The notes under the pieces were generated by a model, which was given only the letters and a program-made list of their open reading frames with translations, ran no database searches and had not been told where the DNA came from. The translations under genes and the position numbers were made by a program. Below, piece after piece: positions 23,185-31,453 of a DNA stretch of 40,524 nucleotides (position 1 is its first letter; every line of letters starts with the position of its first letter). Source of the DNA: an uncultured Burkholderiales bacterium (GTDB taxonomy: Bacteria > Pseudomonadota > Gammaproteobacteria > Burkholderiales > Burkholderiaceae_E). Where the stretch lies: the NCBI GenBank assembly GCA_903923345.1, contig CAIXXI010000418.1, forward strand, positions 1-40,524, written 5' to 3'.

Positions 23185-26100
23185 ATGATTCCCTCATACG
23201 CCGAGTTGCACTGTGTCAGCAACTTCTCTTTCTTGCGGGGTGCATCACACCCGGAAGAACTGGTCGATCGAGCCAGTGCTCAGGGTTACGCTGCGCTTGC
23301 CCTGACCGATGAGTGCTCGTTGGCCGGCGTGGTCCGCGCCCACCTGCAGGCCAAGGCGGTCGGCCTGCCTTTGCTGATCGGTGCTGAGTTCGGTCTGCAC
23401 GGCCTGTTTGGCCATCCCGACAAGCCAGACGGACTCACCCAGTCGACCCGATCCGCCCCGCAGGACGCCCGTGCGCCCCCCGCCCGACTGGTGCTGATCG
23501 CGCAGAACCGCGAGGGCTACGGCAACCTGTCGGCACTCATCACGCACACCCGGATGCGTTCTGAGAAAGGACATTACCGCCTGAAGTCTCAGGATCTGGA
23601 TGCCGGCGTACCGGGATGTCTTGCGGTGTTGATCCCCTGTCCTGCTGTCGCCCTTCATGCCGAGCGCAGCGACTGTGCGGCGGGTACGCCACAGGCACAG
23701 CTCTACGAGCAGGGACGCTTCATCCGCGAGCGTTTCGGCAAGCGAGCATGGCTTGCCGCCGAATTACTGGCACGCGGCCATGATTCAGCACTGCTGGCTC
23801 GCCTGCGGCACGCCTCGCATGACAGCGGCTTGCCGCTGGTAGCGGCCGGGGACGTGCATTACCACATCCGATCACGTCGCAGCCTGCATGACGTCCTGAC
23901 TGCCACCCGGCTGGGCAAACCGGTCAAGGATCTGGGATTCAAGCTGCCACCCAATGCAGAGCAGCACCTGAGATCCCGCCTTCGCCTGGCCAGCCTGCAT
24001 CCGCCTGATCTGCTTGAGCAAACACTTGAGGTTGCCGCGCACTGCAGCTTCTCGCTGGATTCATTGCGCTATGAATATCCTGACGAGATCGTGCCTCATG
24101 GCCACAGCCCCGCGAGCTGGCTGCGCCACCTGACTTACGAAGGTGCAAAAAGCCGCTATCCAGAGGGCCTGCCCGATGCGGTGCAAACCCAGATCAACCA
24201 TGAGCTCGCCCTGATTTCCGAGCTGAACTACGAGCCCTATTTTCTGACGGTCGCCGATATCGTCCATTTCGCGCGCTCGCGCGGCATTCTGTGCCAGGGA
24301 CGCGGTTCGGCGGCCAACTCGGCCGTGTGCTATTGCACCGGCATCACCGAAGTCGATCCGGCCCGATCCAGCGTGCTCTTCGAGCGCTTCATCAGCCGGG
24401 AGCGCAATGAACCGCCCGACATCGATGTCGACTTCGAACATCAACGCCGAGAAGAAGTCATCCAGTACCTCTATGCCAAATACGGTCGAGAGCGCACCGC
24501 ATTGACCGGTGCCATCAGCACCTATCGACCTCGCTCGGCCTTGCGCGACGTGGGGCGCGCACTGGGCATCGAGGCGCAGCGCATCGACGGACTGACCCGC
24601 CAGCAGCAATGGTGGGACGGTCGAGCAATCCAGCCCGAACGCTTCACCGAGGCCGGATTCGACCCAGCCTCGCCGACCGTCATGCACTGGGTGAATCTGA
24701 CCCGAACACTGATCGGCTTTCCGCGTCATTTGTCGCAGCACAGCGGCGGTTTCGTCATCGCGCGCGATTCCCTGTCCCGCCTGGTGCCGATCGAAAATGC
24801 CGCCATGCCCGAGCGCAGCGTTATCCAATGGGACAAGGATGACCTCGATGCCCTGGGCCTGCTCAAGGTCGATGTGCTCGCCCTGGGCATGCTCAGCGCG
24901 ATCCGGCGCGCACTCGACTTCATCACACTGCGGCGTCATGGCTCGCTTGATGGGCCGCAGCGTTTTCGTCTGCAGGACATTCCAGCCGAAGACCCCGATA
25001 CCTACGACATGATCAGCGCAGCGGACACCGTCGGGGTCTTTCAAATCGAATCTCGGGCCCAGATGAGCATGCTGCCGCGCCTGCGCCCACACTGCTTCTA
25101 TGACCTGGTGATCGAAGTTGCAATCGTTCGGCCCGGTCCGATTCAGGGCGGCATGGTGCATCCCTATCTTCGCCGTCGCCAGGGGCTGGAGCCCATCGAA
25201 TATCCTCGCGAAGAAATCCGCCCGGCACTCGAACGCACCCTGGGTGTGCCGATCTTCCAGGAACAGGTCATGCAGATTGCCATCCTCGCAGCCGGCTTTA
25301 CCCCGGGCGAGGCTGACCAGCTGCGGCGTGCCATGGCAGCCTGGAAGCGCAAGGGCGGCTTGCACCACTTTCAGCAGAAGGTCATCGACGGCATGCTCTC
25401 GCGCGGCTACGACACCGAATTCGCCGAGCGCATCTTCAAACAGATCGAAGGCTTCGGTGAGTACGGTTTCCCCGAAAGCCATGCAGCAAGCTTTGCGTTG
25501 CTCGTCTATGTGAGCTGCTGGATCAAACGCCATGAGCCGGCCGCTTTTCTCGCTGCCTTGCTCGATTCACAGCCGATGGGTTTTTACGCACCCGCGCAAC
25601 TGATTCGAGATGCCCGCGAACATGGCATCTCAGTGCGATCGCCTTGCGTGCTTGAAAGCGACTGGTCCTGCAGGCTAGAAGAAGCGACCGACGTGCCAGC
25701 GCAGATCATGGACGGCGTCGATCATCGTCCGCAACCCGCAGTACGCATGGGGCTGAACCGTATTCACGGTCTGTCGCAGGCGGGCGCGCAGGCTCTGGTA
25801 GCGCAACGCACCAGACGCATCGCCGCAGGTCGCGCCCCGCTGTTCGACAGTGTCGAGGATCTGGCCCGCAGTGCCGGTCTGCTGCGCCGGGATGTGCAGG
25901 CACTGGCACGTGCGGATGCGCTGGCGGCGCTTGCAGGACATCGGATTCAAGCCGCCTGGCAGGCTGCAGCCATCGAACCGATGCCAGCCCTGCTGGCTGA
26001 TGCACGCTTTGATGAACCTGAGCTTGCGCTGCCACCCATGGCCGAGAGCGAGTCGGTGATTGCCGATTACGCCTCACTGGGCGTCTCGATGGGCCGCCAT

Positions 26101-26472
26101 CCAATCGCCCTGCTTCGCGAGACATTGAATCGGTACCAGGTTCAGCCTGCCTCCATCCTGCGAAGCTACCCTGATGGACGACTGGCGCGTGCAAGTGGTC
26201 TGGTCACGCATCGCCAGCGGCCCGGGACTGCCCGTGGCGTGGTCTTCATCACGCTCGAAGACGACACCGGATCAATCAATGTGATCGTCTGGCCCGACCT
26301 GCTCGAGCGCTATCGCAAGGACATCCTTGGAGCACGCCTGATGACGGTATTTGGCGTCTGGCAGGCAGACACTGCAACCGGTGGACAAGTGATGCATCTG
26401 GTCGCTCGCCGGGTCGTTGATCACACCGCTCTCCTGGGCGAGCTGGTGTCACACAGCCGCGATTTCCGATGA
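23185..26472 (+). CDS. dnaE2: Error-prone DNA polymerase III alpha subunit DnaE2
   Basis: DnaE2 is the damage-inducible replicative-type polymerase that works with ImuA and ImuB to copy past lesions. The 1095-residue product has the N-terminal PHP domain (SYAELHCVSNFSFLRGASHPEELV), then the C-family polymerase core with catalytic aspartates Asp412 and Asp414 (PDIDVDF) and Asp563 (LKVDVLALGML), the CQGRGSAANSAVCYC block, helix-hairpin-helix motifs, and an OB domain (GVVFITLEDDTGSINVIVWPDL). The length and the lack of a long C-terminal tail fit DnaE2 better than DnaE1. The ATG at 23185 matches the family start and lies just after the LexA box; the frame reads upstream through the operator, which argues against an earlier start. 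Confidence 0.96.
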   Translation: MIPSYAELHCVSNFSFLRGASHPEELVDRASAQGYAALALTDECSLAGVVRAHLQAKAVGLPLLIGAEFGLHGLFGHPDKPDGLTQSTRSAPQDARAPPARLVLIAQNREGYGNLSALITHTRMRSEKGHYRLKSQDLDAGVPGCLAVLIPCPAVALHAERSDCAAGTPQAQLYEQGRFIRERFGKRAWLAAELLARGHDSALLARLRHASHDSGLPLVAAGDVHYHIRSRRSLHDVLTATRLGKPVKDLGFKLPPNAEQHLRSRLRLASLHPPDLLEQTLEVAAHCSFSLDSLRYEYPDEIVPHGHSPASWLRHLTYEGAKSRYPEGLPDAVQTQINHELALISELNYEPYFLTVADIVHFARSRGILCQGRGSAANSAVCYCTGITEVDPARSSVLFERFISRERNEPPDIDVDFEHQRREEVIQYLYAKYGRERTALTGAISTYRPRSALRDVGRALGIEAQRIDGLTRQQQWWDGRAIQPERFTEAGFDPASPTVMHWVNLTRTLIGFPRHLSQHSGGFVIARDSLSRLVPIENAAMPERSVIQWDKDDLDALGLLKVDVLALGMLSAIRRALDFITLRRHGSLDGPQRFRLQDIPAEDPDTYDMISAADTVGVFQIESRAQMSMLPRLRPHCFYDLVIEVAIVRPGPIQGGMVHPYLRRRQGLEPIEYPREEIRPALERTLGVPIFQEQVMQIAILAAGFTPGEADQLRRAMAAWKRKGGLHHFQQKVIDGMLSRGYDTEFAERIFKQIEGFGEYGFPESHAASFALLVYVSCWIKRHEPAAFLAALLDSQPMGFYAPAQLIRDAREHGISVRSPCVLESDWSCRLEEATDVPAQIMDGVDHRPQPAVRMGLNRIHGLSQAGAQALVAQRTRRIAAGRAPLFDSVEDLARSAGLLRRDVQALARADALAALAGHRIQAAWQAAAIEPMPALLADARFDEPELALPPMAESESVIADYASLGVSMGRHPIALLRETLNRYQVQPASILRSYPDGRLARASGLVTHRQRPGTARGVVFITLEDDTGSINVIVWPDLLERYRKDILGARLMTVFGVWQADTATGGQVMHLVARRVVDHTALLGELVSHSRDFR

Positions 26473-26544
26473 GCTCGACCCATACTGGTCCCAAAGCAAG
26501 CGCAATGGTGTGCGGTCACAGCTCTCATGTAGCATCGGCGTGCC

Positions 26545-27255
26545 ATGAGTCGATCAACCAATCAACACCCGCTGGGCAATCACCGCATTCACCGCACTGG
26601 CTGGCTGCGCGCAGCGGTCATGGGCGCCAACGATGGCGTCGTCTCCACCGCCAGCCTGCTGCTCGGGGTGGCCGCCTCTGGAGCAGATCGCCACGAAATT
26701 CTGGTCGCAGGCGTGGCCGGACTGGTTGCGGGTGCGGTCTCGATGGCGGCAGGCGAATATGTCTCGGTCAGCTCACAGGCCGACACCGAGCGGGCCGAAG
26801 TCGAACTGGAACGTTTGCATCTGGCCCACGACGGCGAACTCGAACTCGACGAACTCGCGGCCATTTATCGTGCCCGCGGTCTGGACCCGCACCTGGCCAG
26901 CCAGGTCGCCGAGCAACTCATGGCCCACAATGCTCTAGATGCGCATTCGCGCGACGAACTCGGCATCACCGACACCGGTGTGGCACGTCCGGTTCAAGCG
27001 GCTCTGACCTCGGCAATCACGTTTGCTGCAGGGGCGGCATTGCCTTTGCTGAGTGTGCTGCCTGCCTCTCAAGCTCAGTTGCCGGCCGTTGTCACGAGCA
27101 CGTCCCTCTGCGCGCTGGCGGGGTTGGGTGCATTGGCAGCGCGTGCGGGCGGAGCCAACCCGGTGCGAGGTGCATTGAGGGTCGTGCTCTGGAGTGCAGC
27201 CGCGATGGCCCTGACCTGGGCCATCGGAAAACTGCTGGGCACGACGATCGCCTGA
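26545..27255 (+). CDS. VIT1/CCC1-family metal transporter
   Basis: A 236-residue membrane protein of the VIT (vacuolar iron transporter) family, which moves Fe2+ or Mn2+ across membranes. The N-terminal segment WLRAAVMGANDGVVSTASLLLG is the family hallmark, followed by GAVSMAAGEYVSVSSQADTE. A soluble Glu-rich helical part (ERAEVELERLHLAHDGELELDELAAIYRARGL) corresponds to the cytoplasmic metal-binding domain, and three more hydrophobic segments close the protein. The direction of transport in bacteria is usually export or detoxification, but this is not shown by sequence. It begins 72 bases after dnaE2 and has no obvious ribosome-binding site; whether it is read through from the SOS promoter is open. 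Confidence 0.92.
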   Translation: MSRSTNQHPLGNHRIHRTGWLRAAVMGANDGVVSTASLLLGVAASGADRHEILVAGVAGLVAGAVSMAAGEYVSVSSQADTERAEVELERLHLAHDGELELDELAAIYRARGLDPHLASQVAEQLMAHNALDAHSRDELGITDTGVARPVQAALTSAITFAAGAALPLLSVLPASQAQLPAVVTSTSLCALAGLGALAARAGGANPVRGALRVVLWSAAAMALTWAIGKLLGTTIA

Positions 27256-27275
27256 GCGTATCGGCCCGTGCGTGC

Positions 27276-28493
27276 CTAGCGGGCGATCGCTCGCAACGCG
27301 TGCTCCAGATCATCGGTCAAATCCGCCAGGTCTTCGGCACCGACCGCGATCCGGATCAGACCCTCTCCAACACCGGCGGCCCGCCGCGCTTCAGGTCCCA
27401 CGCGTCCATGTGTGGTACTGGCCGGATGGGTGATGGTGGTCTTCACGTCACCCAGGTTTGCCGTGATCGACATGACCTCGCAGGCATCGATCAACTGCCA
27501 GGCCTTCAGGCGCAACGCTTCGCTATATCGGTCTTCATCCGCACGACCCACCTCAAACGAAACGATCGCCCCCCCGGATCGCTGTTGAGTCATCGCCAAT
27601 TCGTGCTGAGGATGCGATGGCAACCCCGGGTAATACACCTGCATCACCCCAGGCTGGGACTCCAGCCAGGTGGCCAGAGCGAGCGCATTGGCCGACTGAC
27701 GCTCCATGCGCATCGACAAAGTCTCCATGCCCTTGAGCAGGACCCAGGCATTGAATGCAGACAGTGTCGGGCCGGTCGTGCGCACGAATGGCGCGAGCGT
27801 CTCTTCAATGTATTTCGAGTCACCCAGCACCGCGCCACCCAGAACCCGACCCTGCCCGTCAATGTATTTGGTCGCCGAATGCACCACGATATCCGCACCC
27901 AATTCCAGCGGACGCTGCAGGGCGGGCGAGCAGAAGCAATTATCAACGGCCAGCCGCACCCCTCGTTCGCGTGCAATGTGTGCGATGGCACGCACATCAG
28001 CGAGCTGAGTGAGCGGATTGGATGGCGTCTCAAGATAGAAAAGACGGGTGTTCGGGCGCACTGCAGCCTTCCAGGCTTCGGTGTCGTCGAGCCGCACCTG
28101 AGTCACCTCGAGGCCAAACCGCGACAGGATGCCAAAGAGCTGCGTTGTCGCTCCGAACAGCTCATGGGCCACGACAATATGGTCGCCTGCCCGCGTGAGG
28201 CTCATCACGGTCGCCATGATTGCGGACATTCCGGAGGCTGTCGCAACACAGGCCTGGGCACCCTCCAAGGCTGCCAATCGATTCTGGAATGCGGTGACCG
28301 TGGGATTCCCGGCCCGCGAGTAGATGAACCCGGGCTCATCGCCCGCAAAGCGTGCAGCCGCCTGGGCAGCGTTTTCAAAAACGAAGCTGGAGGTCAGAAA
28401 CAGGGGCTCGTTGTGCTCCAGGTAGGCAGTCCGTGGAATGCCTTCCCTGATTGCGAGCGTATCGATGCCGGGTGCGCGTCGGTCGGATTTCAT
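27276..28493 (-). CDS. metZ: O-succinylhomoserine sulfhydrylase
   Basis: A PLP enzyme of the Cys/Met metabolism family, 405 residues, that makes homocysteine directly from O-succinylhomoserine and sulfide. The PLP lysine is Lys209 in HSATKYIDGQGRVLGG; other family segments are YSRAGNPTVTAFQNRLAALEG, SGMSAIMAT, LETPSNPLTQLADV and the C-terminal ITANLGDVKTTITHPASTTHGR. The closely related cystathionine gamma-synthase and beta-lyase cannot be fully excluded, but the GQGRVLGGAVLG sequence and the gene's place after purF (10 bases downstream) are typical for metZ in proteobacteria. It is the last gene of the long leftward cluster in this window. Confidence 0.94.
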   Translation of the reverse strand: MKSDRRAPGIDTLAIREGIPRTAYLEHNEPLFLTSSFVFENAAQAAARFAGDEPGFIYSRAGNPTVTAFQNRLAALEGAQACVATASGMSAIMATVMSLTRAGDHIVVAHELFGATTQLFGILSRFGLEVTQVRLDDTEAWKAAVRPNTRLFYLETPSNPLTQLADVRAIAHIARERGVRLAVDNCFCSPALQRPLELGADIVVHSATKYIDGQGRVLGGAVLGDSKYIEETLAPFVRTTGPTLSAFNAWVLLKGMETLSMRMERQSANALALATWLESQPGVMQVYYPGLPSHPQHELAMTQQRSGGAIVSFEVGRADEDRYSEALRLKAWQLIDACEVMSITANLGDVKTTITHPASTTHGRVGPEARRAAGVGEGLIRIAVGAEDLADLTDDLEHALRAIAR

Positions 28494-28502
28494 GAATGCA
28501 CT

Positions 28503-30023
28503 TTATCGGGAAGCGAACTGCAGATTCATCTGCGCCTGGGTAACAGGGTCTTCAAAGGAGCCGTCTTTACCAAGGCGGGCTCGTTCGAGTCGATCAAGAT
28601 ACTCCGGCGTGACATCGCCGGTCAGATACACACCATCGAAACAGGACGACTCAAAACGCTTGAGGTGCGGACCGAGGTCACGTACCGACTGCTGCATGGC
28701 CTCAATGTCCTGATAGACCAGCGCATCCGCTCCAATCGACCGACGAATATCGTCATCACTGCGCCCACTGGCAATCAGTTCAGCACGGGTTGGCATGTCG
28801 ATGCCGTAGACATTCGGATAGCGCACCGGCGGCGCAGCCGAAGCGAAATAAATCTTGTTAGCACCGGCTTCTTTGGCCATTTGGACGATCTCATGCGAGG
28901 TGGTGCCCCGCACGATCGAATCATCCACCAGCAGCACATTTTTGCCGCGAAACTCGACGCTCATCGCATTGAGCTTCTGACGAACCGACTTACGCCTGAC
29001 CGACTGCCCCGGCATGATAAAGGTTCGCCCGACGTACCGGTTCTTGATGAACCCCTCGCGATAATCAAGATTCAGACGATTGGCCAACTGCAATGCAGAG
29101 GGTCGCGAGGTATCAGGGATCGGCATGACCACATCGATATCCCCGGCCCAGAGTTCCTTGCGCAGTCGTTCGGCCAGGTATTCGCCCATCTTCAAGCGCG
29201 CGTCATAGACCGACACGCCATCGATCACCGAGTCGGGGCGGGCGAAATACACATACTCGAAGATGCACGGATTGAGCGAGGCACCGATCGAGCAGATGCG
29301 CGAATGGAACTGCCCATCGAGGTCGATGAACACCGCCTCGCCCGGAGCAATATCGCGCACCAAGCGAAAACCGAGGCCTTCAAGTGCGACCGACTCCGAC
29401 GCAACCAGATACTCGGTGCCAGCTTCGGTCTCGGCGATGCCGTAGCACAGGGGGCGGATACCCATTGGGTCTCTGAATGCCAGGACGCCATAGCCGGCGA
29501 TTTCCGCAACGCAAGCGTAGGCGCCTCGGACCCGTCGATGCAGTTCCGCGACGGCGCGAAAAATCGTGTCAGGATCGAGCGACACACCCACTGCAGCCTC
29601 TTGCAACTCGTTGGCCAGCACGTTGAGCAGCACTTCAGAGTCGGAATCGGTGTTGACATGCCTGCGGTCGCTGCGAAACATCTCGTCTTTGAGCTGCGCC
29701 GAGTTCGTCAGATTGCCGTTGTGTGCCAGGGTCAGACCGAAGGGCGCATTCACATAAAAGGGCTGCGCCTCTTCGTCATTGTTTGCGGATCCCGCAGTCG
29801 GATAGCGCACATGGGCGATGCCGGAGCGGCCAGCCAGCCCACGCATGTTGCGGGTGCGAAAGACGTCTCGCACCAGCCCACTTTGCTTGTGCATCGCGAA
29901 GGCCTTGCCCGTGCTGGTCGCAATACCGGCCGCATCCTGCCCGCGATGCTGAAGCAGCAGCAGGCCATCGTAGAGAAGCTGGTTGACGGGCGATCGCGAG
30001 ACCACACCCAGGATGCCGCACAT
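28503..30023 (-). CDS. purF: Amidophosphoribosyltransferase
   Basis: PurF catalyses the first committed step of purine synthesis, forming phosphoribosylamine from PRPP and glutamine. The 506-residue product starts directly with MCGILGVV, so the catalytic Cys2 becomes the N-terminal nucleophile after Met removal, without a propeptide. The class II glutamine amidotransferase domain shows LLLLQHRGQDAAGI and HNGNLTN; the phosphoribosyltransferase domain shows the PRPP loop VLLVDDSIVRGTT (residues 363-375). No FeS-type cysteine cluster is evident, as in E. coli. It lies 42 bases downstream of cvpA, a pairing conserved in many proteobacteria. Confidence 0.98.
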   Translation of the reverse strand: MCGILGVVSRSPVNQLLYDGLLLLQHRGQDAAGIATSTGKAFAMHKQSGLVRDVFRTRNMRGLAGRSGIAHVRYPTAGSANNDEEAQPFYVNAPFGLTLAHNGNLTNSAQLKDEMFRSDRRHVNTDSDSEVLLNVLANELQEAAVGVSLDPDTIFRAVAELHRRVRGAYACVAEIAGYGVLAFRDPMGIRPLCYGIAETEAGTEYLVASESVALEGLGFRLVRDIAPGEAVFIDLDGQFHSRICSIGASLNPCIFEYVYFARPDSVIDGVSVYDARLKMGEYLAERLRKELWAGDIDVVMPIPDTSRPSALQLANRLNLDYREGFIKNRYVGRTFIMPGQSVRRKSVRQKLNAMSVEFRGKNVLLVDDSIVRGTTSHEIVQMAKEAGANKIYFASAAPPVRYPNVYGIDMPTRAELIASGRSDDDIRRSIGADALVYQDIEAMQQSVRDLGPHLKRFESSCFDGVYLTGDVTPEYLDRLERARLGKDGSFEDPVTQAQMNLQFASR

Positions 30024-30065
30024 GGACCTACTCCGAAGATTGCACCGACCGAATCCGATCGACGC

Positions 30066-30551
30066 TCAGGTTTGCTGCACGCCGCTCAGCCGCTCCGGCA
30101 GGAATGGCTCAGTCCAGCGCACCATTTCATCAAGCAGCGGCCGGCTCCAGGCCTGCTGCCATCCAGGTTGCTGAGAAAATCCAGTCAGGTGTCCAGCCAG
30201 TGCGGCGAGCAACACGATCACCAGGGCCCGAACCACTCCCAGGACAGCGCCGAGCAAACGATCCGCGCCTCCCAGCCCGATTCCAGCGAGAGCCTTGGCG
30301 AGCAGCCCACCGAGCATCCGGGCAGCAATAAAGACTCCAATGAACAGACCGATCGCCACCAACGGCGCCGGGATCGACTCGGGAAGAACCGGCAGGATCC
30401 ATGCCAGCGCAATTGGAACACCCACCAACGCAAGCACCCAGGCTGCCAATGCGAAGACCGTCCGAACCATGCCCCGCACCATGCCAAACCCGATCGACAC
30501 TGCGGCCACGATCAACACGAACCAGTCCCAACCAGTCAGTCCGAAGCTCAT
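30066..30551 (-). CDS. cvpA: CvpA family membrane protein
   Basis: A 161-residue inner-membrane protein of the CvpA (colicin V production) family. It has four hydrophobic segments starting with WDWFVLIVAAVSIGFGMVRG, whose short GMVRG end is family-typical, and LLGAVLGVVRALVIVLLAAL near the end. CvpA proteins affect envelope integrity and surface behaviour; the molecular function is not settled. The ATG overlaps the stop of the upstream SPOR gene (ATGA), so the two are translationally coupled, and purF follows. The position cvpA-purF is conserved. Confidence 0.94.
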   Translation of the reverse strand: MSFGLTGWDWFVLIVAAVSIGFGMVRGMVRTVFALAAWVLALVGVPIALAWILPVLPESIPAPLVAIGLFIGVFIAARMLGGLLAKALAGIGLGGADRLLGAVLGVVRALVIVLLAALAGHLTGFSQQPGWQQAWSRPLLDEMVRWTEPFLPERLSGVQQT

Positions 30552-31438
30552 TGCGGCGCAATCAGCGCGGCACTCAAACCGGCTGCCTTCAGTTTTTCCC
30601 GGGCCTCTTCTGCTGCCTCACGGGTGGTAAACGGACCCACCCGCACACGAATGCGCTCACCCCGATCCGTCTTGACGGTTTCTGTATAGGCCTTCACGCC
30701 CGTCTCACGCACTTTGTCGACTGCAGACGAAGCGCTGGCTTGAGAACTGAATGCGCCGACCTGAACCGCATAGCGTCCGGCAGCCCCTTCCGTGGGCCGA
30801 GCACTCGATGCTTTCCCACCGCTGACCTTGCCCGACTCCGCCTTGCCCGACTCCGCCTTGCCCGACTCCGCCTTGCCCGACTCCGCCTTGCCCGACTCCG
30901 CCTTACCCGACTCCGCCTTCACGGGTTCGGTCTTGGCCGATTCGCCTTTAGGCTTTCCGCCTGCAGACTTACTCGGTTCGGTCTTGACCTCGGCAGTTTT
31001 AGGCGGATCGGTGCGGGGTTCGGCCGGCCGTGGCGCAACAGGCTTGGGCACGACCGGCAACACTTCCGTCGCGGCGGAATCGCTCTTTCGAGATGCGCTC
31101 GCAGCATCGGCTTTACGCCCGGAGTCAGCACGAGGGTCAGCGGCACGCGTCTCCGAAGCGCGACTGTCCGCAGCGCGGTTATCCGCAATGCGAGCCTCCG
31201 GGCCACGTGTCGCCAGTGGTTTGTCTCGGCCCGGAATCACCACGTTGACCTCGGGCGCCTGACGCGCGGGCTCCGGCTCGAGGAGTATCGGAACCACCGT
31301 CGCAGCAGCCAGACACACGGCGACCGCACCAATCAGGCGGTGACGCGCACGCTTCTTTTGTGGGAGCGCCGGATCGACTGCGGCGTCGTCAGACTCGGCC
31401 GCTGCGGTGCGGGATCGGGTCGTTTGCGCTTTGGCCAT
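30548..31438 (-). CDS. SPOR-domain cell-division protein (DedD-like)
   Basis: A 296-residue bitopic membrane protein. A basic cytoplasmic start (QKKRARHRLIGAVAVCLAAATVVPILLEP) leads into one membrane segment, then a long Lys/Ala/Pro/Glu-rich linker, and a C-terminal SPOR domain (GRYAVQVGAFSSQASASSAVDKVRE...RIRVRVGPFTTREAAEEA) that binds denuded peptidoglycan at the septum. The linker contains six ESGKA repeats from an exact 15-bp DNA repeat. The position between folC and cvpA is where dedD lies in related genomes, hence the DedD-like label. The stop overlaps the cvpA ATG. The linker's low complexity is probably only a tether. Confidence 0.92.
   Translation of the reverse strand: MAKAQTTRSRTAAAESDDAAVDPALPQKKRARHRLIGAVAVCLAAATVVPILLEPEPARQAPEVNVVIPGRDKPLATRGPEARIADNRAADSRASETRAADPRADSGRKADAASASRKSDSAATEVLPVVPKPVAPRPAEPRTDPPKTAEVKTEPSKSAGGKPKGESAKTEPVKAESGKAESGKAESGKAESGKAESGKAESGKVSGGKASSARPTEGAAGRYAVQVGAFSSQASASSAVDKVRETGVKAYTETVKTDRGERIRVRVGPFTTREAAEEAREKLKAAGLSAALIAPQ
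30827..30916. repeat. 15-bp tandem repeat, six units, within the SPOR-domain gene
   Basis: The unit CTTGCCCGACTCCGC (plus strand) occurs five times without change, followed by a sixth copy with one substitution (CTTACCC...). Each unit encodes ESGKA on the minus strand. The repeats are in frame, so copy-number change would only lengthen or shorten the periplasmic linker. Confidence 0.97.
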
Positions 31439-31453
31439 AGAGTTGCGATCCGA

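Noticed and set aside
26469..30689. Very long open frame of about 1,400 codons on the plus strand across metZ, purF and cvpA
   Set aside because: It runs antisense to genes with clear family motifs (metZ, purF, cvpA) and its own product has no recognisable domain; long antisense frames are common in GC-rich DNA.
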